A DNA stretch of 38,075 bases from contig JAQVCV010000011.1 of NCBI GenBank assembly GCA_028689615.1, forward strand, positions 1-38,075. The letters run 5' to 3'. The notes below the pieces were generated by a model that saw only the letters and a program-made list of their open reading frames with translations, did not search any database and had not been told where the DNA came from. Positions 1 through 6,739 of this stretch are shown here, in pieces (positions within the stretch are counted from its first letter, which is position 1; each line of letters begins with the position of its first letter). Source of the DNA: Bacteroidales bacterium. GTDB lineage: Bacteria; Bacteroidota; Bacteroidia; Bacteroidales; TTA-H9. The position numbers and the translations under genes are program-made.

Positions 1-111
1 TCATTTCTAATAATGGAAAAACATACAATGAAGATGATTTTTATAGAGCTGTTAATACAATTTTTGAAGCTGTAAAAAATGGGGATATAAAAGAAGACAC
101 AATCAATGATT
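1..111 (+). pseudogene. Fragment resembling the end of a GH3-family hydrolase domain
   Basis: Reading frame 1 is open from the first base, and its first ~37 codons look like real protein. The stretch FEAVKNGDIKEDTINDS resembles the helix after the GH3 (NagZ/beta-glucosidase type) catalytic domain, where EAVxxGxIxExRIxxSV is usual. The DNA is much more AT-rich than what follows. After about base 111 the frame no longer looks like GH3 and the carB frame takes over. The family call rests on one short pattern. The abrupt change suggests a rearrangement or an assembly chimera rather than a native gene end. Confidence 0.4.
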
Positions 112-583
112 CAGCGACGATTTTTTCGATGCGCTCCTCAAAGCAATGCTGTCGGTGGGTTATAGGATCCCGAAAAAAAATGTGTTGATTTCTTCGGGAT
201 CGGCTCGATCCAAAGCGCAGTTGCTTGATGCTTGCCGGATGTTGAGCCAGGCAGGGTTTAACCTTTTTGCAACGCTCGGAACTTCACGCTATCTGCATGA
301 GCAGGGGATTAACTCAACACCAGTAGCCTGGCCTGACGAAAACGGTTCTCCCAACGCTCTCGACCTGATCCGCGGAAAAGGTGTAGAATTGGTTGTCAAT
401 ATTCCTAAAGACCATTCCCGCAATGAGTTATCGAATGATTATACCATAAGAAGAGCCGCCATCGACCACAACATCCCGTTGCTTACCAACGACAGGCTTG
501 CCTCTGCTTTTATCAAAGCTTTTCTCCAGAAGCCCGTAACCAATTTGTCGATCAAAGCATGGGATGAATTTGATATGGCGTGA
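110..583 (+). CDS. carB: Carbamoyl-phosphate synthase large subunit, C-terminal (MGS-like) end, 5'-truncated
   Basis: CarB makes carbamoyl phosphate from bicarbonate, ammonia and two ATP for pyrimidine and arginine synthesis. Only the last ~157 codons are here. The frame is open from base 110 (a TGA lies at 107-109) and begins with SDDFFDALLKAML, the usual end of the second ATP-grasp half. The methylglyoxal-synthase-like allosteric domain follows, with NVLISSG, FATLGTSRYLHEQGI, VVNIPKD and IRRAAIDHNIPLLTN. The ATG at 146 is internal and should not be taken as a start. The roughly 900 upstream residues are missing because the sequence changes near base 110. Family identity is firm; whether the gene is truncated in the organism or only in this assembly is not known. 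Confidence 0.85.
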   Translation, partial: FSDDFFDALLKAMLSVGYRIPKKNVLISSGSARSKAQLLDACRMLSQAGFNLFATLGTSRYLHEQGINSTPVAWPDENGSPNALDLIRGKGVELVVNIPKDHSRNELSNDYTIRRAAIDHNIPLLTNDRLASAFIKAFLQKPVTNLSIKAWDEFDMA

Positions 584-665
584 TGTTCCTTTTGTTTTTA
601 GAGCACAATTTAGTTCCTGGAGAATGGTCTTTTTTTTAAATCTACCAGTTTATTTTTTTGTGCCC

Positions 666-699
666 TTTGCCACATTGGTTTGATTTTGTATTAACTTTG
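666..699 (+). promoter_or_regulatory. Probable Bacteroidota-type promoter for the 756 gene
   Basis: TAACTTTG at 692-699 fits the TAnnTTTG -7 box exactly. TTTG at 666-669 lies 22 bases upstream, slightly longer than the usual -33 spacing. Transcription would start near 706, about 50 bases before the ATG at 756. Confidence 0.45.
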
Positions 700-755
700 T
701 GAGAACGAAAGTTGTATGTTCTCTGGTTTCCCTTTTTTGATCAAAATCTTTTACC

Positions 756-2084
756 ATGTTCGGTTCTCCCATTCTTGATGTAGCCCTGGGGCTTGTTTTC
801 GTTTATCTTATTTACAGTCTTTTTGTCACAACCCTTATGGAGCTTTTGGCGTCGGTGTTTGGTCTTCGGGCACGATTGCTGCGAGGAGCTGTTTACCGGA
901 TGCTCAACGACGATCCTGCTGCCAAACCGTGGAATTACAGCCGTTTGCGAGGTAGTTTGGTTAGTTTTGTTTGTTTTTTCATCCCTCCGCGCTGGCGATG
1001 GTTGCGCCCCGACCCTTCGCTCGCATGGACTTTTTACAACATGCCCTCGATCAAATACCTGGGATTGAGTTCGTGGTTCAAACGTCCGTCGTATATCAGC
1101 CCCGATAGGTTTGCGAAAACCCTTTGTGACGTCTTGAAATCTCCCCCAGCAGGTAACACGCTGACTGATGAAGAGTTGGTTTCAATGGCACTCCGGTCGG
1201 GCAAGGTGAATCCTTTGAAGTACGATTGCGTCATCGAGCCTGAAACTCTTCAGTTTTTTAACTCGTTGTGGGCCGAAAAGCCAGCTGAAGGTCAAAGCAG
1301 AGAGGAAAAATTCAGACAACAGTTGGTGGTGTGGTACAACGAAACCATGGAATTACTTACTGGTAAGTACAAGAAGCGAATGCAAATGAATACCCTGGCA
1401 CTTGGACTGTTGATAGCTGTTGTTTTCAATGTTAATTCAATAGAGATTTCAACCAGGCTGGCTAAAAGCGATAAAGCCCGCGACGCCCTTGTGGCTTTAG
1501 CCGGAGCATGGATCGAAAATCATGGAGCAGACACCCTTCCTGTTGTAGGCGATACGGGTACCGTTGCCCTAAAGCCACTTCTTGGAAAAACCATTCGCAT
1601 GTTGCAGAATGATGTAAACGAACCCAATAACCTTCTTGCGCTAGGATACAACGTTCCTGATAACTTCAAACTTCTCGAACCTCAAAACGCGCAGAATCCT
1701 AGGAGTTCGTCAGATTCTTTGGATTCTTCAAATACAGAAAGTGCGGTGAAAATTTCAAAAATGGATTCATCACTTAGAATCAAAGCTTTGCAGAAGATCT
1801 ACAACAAGCGTTGTCGGGAGTATGCCGCCTCTTCTCGAAATACAAAACCGATCTCTTTTTCACAATCCGCCAGCCTTCCTTGCCGGGCACTTCCATTTGA
1901 ATCTAAACTAACTACAATGGATCGGTTGTGGTTTGTTTGGTATTGTATATCAACAAATTATGCGATAGGTGGTTTTTTAATCACTGCCATAGCCATCTCC
2001 TTGGGAGCCCCTTTTTGGTTTGACCTGCTCAACAAAATCGTAAAAATTAAAAACGAGGGAAAAAAGCCCGAAACATCATCATAA
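756..2084 (+). CDS. Predicted inner-membrane protein of an uncharacterised family
   Basis: This 442-residue protein has no function I can name. The N-terminus (about residues 5-35) is a long hydrophobic segment. A second segment lies near 211-230, preceded by WYNETMELLTGKYKKR, and a third near 395-425 ends in LGAPFWFDLLNKIVKIK. I recall this pattern (an anchor, then a WY...GxYKRR helix before a VAFN-type membrane segment, then a final GAPFWFDLLNK) from unnamed membrane proteins in Proteobacteria and other phyla. The region ~310-385 is polar and Ser-rich. The gene opens a tight cluster: the next ATG is 6 bases after its stop. It is probably co-transcribed with the coiled-coil protein, the signal-peptide protein and the lysozyme that follow. 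Confidence 0.7.
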   Translation: MFGSPILDVALGLVFVYLIYSLFVTTLMELLASVFGLRARLLRGAVYRMLNDDPAAKPWNYSRLRGSLVSFVCFFIPPRWRWLRPDPSLAWTFYNMPSIKYLGLSSWFKRPSYISPDRFAKTLCDVLKSPPAGNTLTDEELVSMALRSGKVNPLKYDCVIEPETLQFFNSLWAEKPAEGQSREEKFRQQLVVWYNETMELLTGKYKKRMQMNTLALGLLIAVVFNVNSIEISTRLAKSDKARDALVALAGAWIENHGADTLPVVGDTGTVALKPLLGKTIRMLQNDVNEPNNLLALGYNVPDNFKLLEPQNAQNPRSSSDSLDSSNTESAVKISKMDSSLRIKALQKIYNKRCREYAASSRNTKPISFSQSASLPCRALPFESKLTTMDRLWFVWYCISTNYAIGGFLITAIAISLGAPFWFDLLNKIVKIKNEGKKPETSS

Positions 2085-2090
2085 TTCACC

Positions 2091-2474
2091 ATGGAAAAAT
2101 CAAAATTCACAAAGGTATTGGCTGTTGTAATCCTTTTACTGGTAGGGATTCAACTAGTGGTTACTCTTCTTACCCGGGGGGAGGCCAACGAAGCCATCAG
2201 GCAATTGAAAGAGGCTCACAATCAAATATCGGTAGCACAACAACAATTGGCAGCAGTTAACGATTCCCTGACCAAACTGGCCGTGGATTTAACCGCTGCA
2301 CGTTCTGATCTTAATACTCTTAACCATAAAATGGCCAACTTCGATGGCGAGATGTTTAATAAAGTGTTGAAAATAAGCAGCCAACTGAATTTAACCCTGA
2401 AAGAAGTACGCGATGATAATTCAGCAATACGTGCATTACAATCGAAACTATCTAAACTTCAGCCAAATGAATAA
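2091..2474 (+). CDS. Small membrane-anchored coiled-coil protein (Rz/i-spanin-like shape)
   Basis: The protein has 127 residues. Residues ~8-27 form one N-terminal membrane anchor (VLAVVILLLVGIQLVVTLL). The rest is charged and rich in Ala, Leu, Gln, Asn and Asp, with heptad-like spacing across residues ~35-125, which suggests a long periplasmic coiled coil. No enzymatic motif is visible. The last 8 bases overlap the start of the next gene, so translation is probably coupled. One anchor plus a coiled coil just upstream of an endolysin-type gene matches the shape of phage inner-membrane spanins. Shape alone is weak evidence, and no sequence homology is claimed. Confidence 0.6.
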   Translation: MEKSKFTKVLAVVILLLVGIQLVVTLLTRGEANEAIRQLKEAHNQISVAQQQLAAVNDSLTKLAVDLTAARSDLNTLNHKMANFDGEMFNKVLKISSQLNLTLKEVRDDNSAIRALQSKLSKLQPNE

Positions 2475-2991
2475 AATATTGGGACTCGCATTTGCACTCT
2501 TCTTGGTTGCCATTACCCCATCATTCGCACAGCAAACAATTGACAATCCGTGCCATCCTTTGGCAAAGCCCCGGCTGTGGATGAGTCATCAGGCTGTACC
2601 TACCCCGTTATGCGACTCTATGTGGCTGGTAACTCCCTACCGGCTGAAACTCTATGAGGCAGCTAGTGGATTGATTATGAAGCTGAATACTGATCGAATA
2701 GACACACTGATAGGACAATATGAGCACAAATTGAAACTTTATTCCTATTGGAACGATTCGCTCAGGGGGGCCTATAAGTTGATTAGTAGGCGTTACGATT
2801 CCGCTCTGTTGCAAACCAAGATTCAGGTCGATTTGATGGGTGCAAGCCTCCGCGAGGCAGGAACCTCGCTCGAAGCTTCTAAAAGAATGATGGATGAAGC
2901 TATTCTTTCTGTCAAGAAATCGCGAACCGAGAAATGGTTGTGGGGAATTGGCGGAATACTGGTCGGACTGGGTATAGCTTCTTTGTTTTAA
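2467..2991 (+). CDS. Exported protein with signal peptide and C-terminal membrane segment
   Basis: I place the start at the ATG at 2467 rather than the in-frame ATG at 2413. The later start gives a clean signal peptide (MNKILGLAFALFLVAITPSF, then AQQ) and overlaps the upstream stop by 8 bases. The 174-residue product carries a Cys-containing N-terminal part (two Cys after the cleavage site), a helical charged middle (~80-150) and a hydrophobic end (WLWGIGGILVGLGIASLF). It may span from the outside of the inner membrane toward the wall. The lysozyme gene starts 26 bases downstream. No family was recognised. The position and predicted envelope location suggest it works with the coiled-coil protein and the lysozyme. 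Confidence 0.6.
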   Translation: MNKILGLAFALFLVAITPSFAQQTIDNPCHPLAKPRLWMSHQAVPTPLCDSMWLVTPYRLKLYEAASGLIMKLNTDRIDTLIGQYEHKLKLYSYWNDSLRGAYKLISRRYDSALLQTKIQVDLMGASLREAGTSLEASKRMMDEAILSVKKSRTEKWLWGIGGILVGLGIASLF

Positions 2992-3016
2992 AGTGTTTAA
3001 CTATAAATTCGTTTTT

Positions 3017-3508
3017 ATGTCAAAAATTACCAAAGTATCGGAGAAGTGCATCAAACTGATCGAGCATTTTGAATGTGGAGGGGATGTTACCCGTTACCTG
3101 ACGGCCTACAAATGTCCGGCAGGTGTTTGGACCATTGGTATCGGCACTACCCTTTATCCCGATGGCCGTAAAGTTGCTGGCGGCGATAAATGTACTGTCG
3201 AACAAGCCTACGAGTATTTGCGACATGAGCTGAAGGTAACTGAAGCCAGGGTTGATTCTTTTACAACTGATTTGGTCACCCAACAGCAATTCGACAGCTT
3301 AGTAAGTTTTGCTTACAACCTGGGTTCGGGAGCCTTGAAAGGCAGTACCTTGTTGAAGAAGGTGAATGCCCGCCCAACAGATCCTTCTATTGAAGTTGAG
3401 TTTAACAAATGGATTTACGCGAAAGGTGTTAAACTTCAGGGGCTTATCCGTCGGCGAAAGGCTGAAGCATGGCTTTATTTCCATGGAACTTTGAAATTCG
3501 ATTTCTAA
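3017..3508 (+). CDS. GH24 (T4-type) lysozyme / endolysin-like muramidase
   Basis: GH24 enzymes cut the MurNAc-GlcNAc bond of peptidoglycan. The ATG at 3017 (MSKITKVSEKCIKLIEHFE) is preferred over an in-frame ATG at 2993, which only adds a short unrelated leader. Family signatures are LIEHFE with the catalytic Glu, then AYKCPAGVWTIGIGTT. QQQFDSLVSFAYNLGSGAL follows, and LxGLxxRRxxE-type residues lie near the end. The catalytic pattern reads Glu, 13 residues, Cys, 5 residues, Thr: the Asp of T4 is replaced by Cys, and about 5 residues are inserted before it. At 163 residues it is a normal size for a single-domain endolysin. There is no signal peptide, so it would need a holin-like or other export route. 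It is the last gene before a strong terminator. Confidence 0.85.
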   Translation: MSKITKVSEKCIKLIEHFECGGDVTRYLTAYKCPAGVWTIGIGTTLYPDGRKVAGGDKCTVEQAYEYLRHELKVTEARVDSFTTDLVTQQQFDSLVSFAYNLGSGALKGSTLLKKVNARPTDPSIEVEFNKWIYAKGVKLQGLIRRRKAEAWLYFHGTLKFDF

Positions 3509-3550
3509 CAAAAAGAATAAACCCGGCCAAGCCGGGTTTATTCTTTTTGT
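3508..3550. terminator. Perfect bidirectional rho-independent terminator
   Basis: A 20-bp perfect inverted repeat (3508-3527 against 3531-3550) has a GC-rich core (ACCCGGC) and A/T runs on both sides. It overlaps the lysozyme stop codon by one base and lies 12 bases from the end of the convergent tonB gene, so it serves both. Confidence 0.9.
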
Positions 3551-3561
3551 TAGAAAAGTTT

Positions 3562-4251
3562 TTAACGTAGTGTGAATCGAATCTCCATACTGAACAGAAC
3601 TCTGACGGGTTGGTTGCGTTGATGCCCTGGTTTCCATTTGGGCATGGCAGCCACCACTCTCAGCGCTTCCTGGTCGCATCCACCGCCTATCCCTCTCAGC
3701 AATTTCAGGGTACTGACCGAGCCGTCTTTTTCGATGATAAAGCTTACATAGACCGATCCTGCTATGCCTGCTTCTCTGGCCGTTTGGGGATATTGGATGT
3801 TGTCGCGCAGGTAAGTGAGCCTTCCCTTTTCGCCGCCTGGGAATTCGGGCATCTGTTCTACAGAAATAAACGGGGGATCAGGTTCGAGAATGGGTTCAGG
3901 TTCGGTGGTTTTTGGCGGTTCCCAAAGAGGTGTTTCATCTTCGGGTCGGGCCTCTGAACTAATCGAGTAGCTGTCGTCGGTTTTTTGAGAGTTGTCCACC
4001 TCGTTAAAAGCCTGAATGGGAGGTTTTGGCGCGGGAGGTGGTGGGGGAGGGGGTTTTACTCCTGTATTGATCACCGGAGCATCCTCGGCAATAGGAGTGC
4101 TCACCCTTGTTGTGAGGTCGGTAAGTGGATTTAGGGTGGTTCTCCATTCGAAAGCTAGAAATACGATCAGCAAAGATACAATCAGGCCGATCTGTGTGAA
4201 GGTGAATCTGTTCGATTCAATCCTTTGCTGCTTGATGTTTTTTGGTTTCAT
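3562..4251 (-). CDS. tonB: TonB-family energy transducer, Pro-rich linker
   Basis: TonB passes proton-motive force from the ExbB/ExbD complex to outer-membrane receptors. The 229 residues have a cytoplasmic basic start, one membrane helix at ~20-36 and a Pro-rich stretch at ~66-78 (VKPPPPPPPAPKPP). The C-terminal TonB domain (~135-229) begins MPEFPGGEKGRLTYLRDNI and includes GSVYVSFIIEKDGSV, GIGGGCDQEA and MPKWKPGHQ. This is the MPxFPGG type that Bacteroidota carry in many copies. It lies downstream of a second tonB gene but is separated from it by a terminator, so it probably has its own promoter. No exbB/exbD or receptor gene is nearby, so the partner receptor cannot be read from context. 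Confidence 0.9.
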   Translation of the reverse strand: MKPKNIKQQRIESNRFTFTQIGLIVSLLIVFLAFEWRTTLNPLTDLTTRVSTPIAEDAPVINTGVKPPPPPPPAPKPPIQAFNEVDNSQKTDDSYSISSEARPEDETPLWEPPKTTEPEPILEPDPPFISVEQMPEFPGGEKGRLTYLRDNIQYPQTAREAGIAGSVYVSFIIEKDGSVSTLKLLRGIGGGCDQEALRVVAAMPKWKPGHQRNQPVRVLFSMEIRFTLR

Positions 4252-4424
4252 GGCTTCGGGTATTTAAGGAATTGAAATCTGAAAAACGAATGCCATCGGG
4301 TGGCTGGTGAACCTGCACAGGCAGGAGGAGGATAACCGGAAGCTTCGGGGTTACAAATGGTAATCAATTACACAACAATAACGTTGCCAAAAGTGCAGAT
4401 ATTATCTGTTTGTGTTGTTTTAAA

Positions 4425-4460
4425 AGAAAAAAGCCAACCTCTGCAAAAGGTTGGCTTTTA
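4425..4460 (-). terminator. Rho-independent terminator after the upstream tonB gene
   Basis: The inverted repeat AAAAGCCAACC (4429-4439) and GGTTGGCTTTT (4449-4459) has a short loop and a T-run on the minus strand. It lies 20 bases beyond the stop of the 4479-5159 gene. Confidence 0.85.
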
Positions 4461-4478
4461 TAAGCTTTGAGCAATTAC

Positions 4479-5159
4479 TTACCCCTGGAGGGTAAATTTA
4501 ATTGGCATGTTAAATTGCACACGCACGGGCTTGCCGCGTTGTTTTCCGGGCTGCCAGCGTGGCATTGCCTTGATCACACGAACGGCTTCTTCGTCGCAGC
4601 CGCCCCCAATTCCACGCAACACCCTGATGTCGGTAACACGTCCGTCTTTTTCGACAACGAAAGTAACATAAACAGTTCCCTGAATTCCGCTTTCACGAGC
4701 AATCTGGGGGTATTTAATGTTATCACGTAAGAATTTCATGCGAGCAGCATCACCTCCCGGAAAGTCGGGCATGGCCTCAACAATCTGGAAAATTTCTGCT
4801 TCAACAATCTCTTCTTCTTCGTGCTTTACAGGAACGTATTCCTGAATTTCGGTTGTAGCATTGGCTTCTGCATCGATGGTGATTTCGTCTTCAATCTCAA
4901 CGTCGTCCTCCACGATGTTAATGATGGTAGTGGTGGGAGGAGGAGGTGTGGCAGCCACTTCGATCTTCTGCTGAGTAATCATCACGATCTCTTCCGGAAC
5001 ATCAGTAACCTGACGTTCAAAGGCATCGAGAACTTTTTTCTCATAGGTTTTCCATTCAAATCCCAGAAAAACAAGTCCTAAGGCCAGAATCAACCCGATC
5101 TGAACAAAAAAGACTTTTTTGCTCTCAAGATCAGCCTTTGGCGATTTCTTTTCAACCAT
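4479..5159 (-). CDS. tonB: TonB-family energy transducer, acidic linker
   Basis: A second TonB paralog of 226 residues. The membrane helix is at ~17-35 (FFVQIGLILALGLVFLGFEW). The linker is mostly acidic (many Glu and Asp around 85-125), with only a short PPPP run near 72. The C-terminal TonB domain from ~130 begins MPDFPGGDAARMKFLRDNI and has GTVYVTFVVEKDGRV, GIGGGCDEEA and MPRWQPGKQRGKPVRV. It is closely similar to the downstream copy in the C-terminal domain and unlike it in the linker. That suggests a tandem duplication followed by linker divergence. gcvH lies 192 bases upstream on the same strand. Confidence 0.9.
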   Translation of the reverse strand: MVEKKSPKADLESKKVFFVQIGLILALGLVFLGFEWKTYEKKVLDAFERQVTDVPEEIVMITQQKIEVAATPPPPTTTIINIVEDDVEIEDEITIDAEANATTEIQEYVPVKHEEEEIVEAEIFQIVEAMPDFPGGDAARMKFLRDNIKYPQIARESGIQGTVYVTFVVEKDGRVTDIRVLRGIGGGCDEEAVRVIKAMPRWQPGKQRGKPVRVQFNMPIKFTLQG

Positions 5160-5351
5160 ACTTAGATATTTTTTTAGGGTAAAGATTCAACTTTATTCAG
5201 GGTGCTAAAATACAACATTTTTAGTAAATAAAACAACCTCAGTGAGCAACTGTACAACCAATCCCCGGGTAATTAGATAATTATCAGGAAGTGGACGTTG
5301 TATAACGTGCCTGAAAAGTTGTTATTGCCCTGTGAATTGGCGCCCTTGAAA

Positions 5352-5741
5352 TTAGTGGCCTGATTCGGCAACGTGTGCTTCGTATGCAGTTGCGTCGAGC
5401 AAAGCATCAACTTCTGCGGGGTTGGTCATCCGGATTCTTACTACCCAGCCACCTTCGTAAGGTTCTTTGTTGATGAGTTCGGGGTTGGCTGTCAAGGCAT
5501 CGTTGTACTCCAGAATTTCACCTGAAACAGGAAGATAGATGTCTTCAACAGTTTTTACTGCTTCAATAGTTCCGAAACTTTCTCCTTTTTCGAGTTCTTC
5601 GCCAACAGTCTCAACTTCAACAAAAACAATGTCGCCCAACTGGCTTTGAGCATAATCGGTAACGCCCACGAGAGCTTCGTTTCCTTCAACTTTTAACCAT
5701 TCGTGGTTGGGTGTGTAACGCAGATTATCAGCAATTTTCAT
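5352..5741 (-). CDS. gcvH: Glycine cleavage system H protein
   Basis: GcvH carries the lipoyl arm that moves the aminomethyl group between the P, T and L proteins of the glycine cleavage system. The 129-residue length is usual. Family motifs are YTPNHEWL, GVTDYAQSQLGDIVFVE, GTIEAVKTVEDIYLPVSGE and INKEPYEGGW. The lipoylated lysine should be Lys63 in EAVKTVED. gcvP and gcvT are not in the window, which is common in this phylum. It may share a divergent promoter region with the 5871 membrane-protein gene. Confidence 0.95.
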   Translation of the reverse strand: MKIADNLRYTPNHEWLKVEGNEALVGVTDYAQSQLGDIVFVEVETVGEELEKGESFGTIEAVKTVEDIYLPVSGEILEYNDALTANPELINKEPYEGGWVVRIRMTNPAEVDALLDATAYEAHVAESGH

Positions 5742-5778
5742 ATGGATTGATTTTTTTGGATTTGTGATTTATTGTTTG

Positions 5779-5786
5779 CAAAAGTA
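5779..5786 (-). promoter_or_regulatory. Possible -7 box for gcvH
   Basis: The minus strand reads TACTTTTG, an exact match to TAnnTTTG, 38 bases before the gcvH start. No clear -33 TTTG lies at the right distance, so this is tentative. Confidence 0.3.
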
Positions 5787-5870
5787 CGATTTTTTGTTTC
5801 TGATTGTTCTTCTGTCCTACAGTCAATTATTTTTTCGATCTTTGTCAGGTTACCCCAATCTTATATTTTA

Positions 5871-6716
5871 ATGGAATTGCCCAATTCTGGTATGCATTTC
5901 AGTCGTATGCGTGTTGTCGGCCTTCATTCGTTGGCCATGTTTTTTTTATCGTGGATGACCCTTTTTTATCTCAAAAATGGCGTCACACTTATACTGGCGT
6001 CGTCGTTATCAATTCCCGTGGAGTTTTCCTTCTATAAACCCACCTACCTTATACCTCCAACGCTTTGGAATCCTGATATGGTTAAGCTGTTGTTTATCAG
6101 CCCGCAACTGGTGGCGTTGGTTTTCGCGATTGCCTGTTTTGTGGTTGTATTTAATGTTAATCGGTATGTGGGATTGTTAAAAATCTTTTTCATCTGGGGT
6201 TTTGTTCATGGATGGGCTCAGTGTTTTGGGGGTATGCTGGTGGGAATGCTCACCAATACGGGCTTTGGCTTCGCAGCCGATTGGATGTATTTGTTTGATA
6301 CCATGAAGCTTGTTTTGTCGTTGATGTCCCTTTTCATGCTGTTCGCTGGTGGTTTTCTTATCAGCCATAGCTGGCAGATGTCGATAAACATTTATTACAA
6401 TGAGGTAACGGAGGATATGTTCCCTCGGTTTTTGTTCTTTCAGGTAACGTTGGTAGCACTCGTGGGTGTTTTGGTGTTGATCTTGCTGAGGATGCCTGCT
6501 CCGGTGGGCTTGCAATATGTTGTTCCAATGTTGGTAGTGATGCTGTTGCCTGTCTCTTTGAAGGGTAACGGTTTTTCCGATTTGCAGTTTGATGGTCTGG
6601 ACAGATCATTCCGACTTCAATTCTGGTTGGTTGTGTTTGCTGCTTTGGCGCTCGTTGTTACTCGAGTGGTTTTTGGGTTTGGATTGAGGTTTGGATCGCT
6701 TGCAGATCCGTTGTAA
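5871..6716 (+). CDS. Multi-pass membrane protein, unknown function
   Basis: I choose the ATG at 5871 (MELPNSGMHFSRMRVVGLHS). The in-frame ATG at 5772 would run back through the divergent gcvH promoter region and adds a low-complexity leader. The product has 281 residues and about seven hydrophobic segments. One is FIWGFVHGWAQCFGGMLVGM, a Gly/Phe-rich membrane stretch followed by TGFGFAADWMYLFD. No transporter or enzyme motif was recognised. A charged loop sits between the segments near residues 170-185. The helicase gene hrpB starts 23 bases after the stop on the same strand, so the two may be co-transcribed without a shared function. Confidence 0.6.
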   Translation: MELPNSGMHFSRMRVVGLHSLAMFFLSWMTLFYLKNGVTLILASSLSIPVEFSFYKPTYLIPPTLWNPDMVKLLFISPQLVALVFAIACFVVVFNVNRYVGLLKIFFIWGFVHGWAQCFGGMLVGMLTNTGFGFAADWMYLFDTMKLVLSLMSLFMLFAGGFLISHSWQMSINIYYNEVTEDMFPRFLFFQVTLVALVGVLVLILLRMPAPVGLQYVVPMLVVMLLPVSLKGNGFSDLQFDGLDRSFRLQFWLVVFAALALVVTRVVFGFGLRFGSLADPL

Positions 6717-6739
6717 CTGTTTTTTTCAATAGTTTTGTT

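Noticed and set aside
166..201. Inverted repeat GATCCCGAA / TTCGGGATC resembling the tRNA palindrome
   Set aside because: It lies inside conserved carB coding sequence with an 18-base loop; codons for the MGS domain explain both arms, so similarity to the tRNA palindrome is probably chance.
2413..2466. Earlier start for the signal-peptide protein
   Set aside because: The extra 18 residues overlap the previous gene and bury the signal peptide; the ATG at 2467 is better.
756..3508. Prophage remnant
   Set aside because: Only the lysozyme has phage relatives by family; no integrase, capsid, tail or attachment repeat is visible.
6730..6737. TAGTTTTG as a promoter for hrpB
   Set aside because: It lies two bases before the start codon, which would leave no leader; hrpB is more likely read from further upstream.
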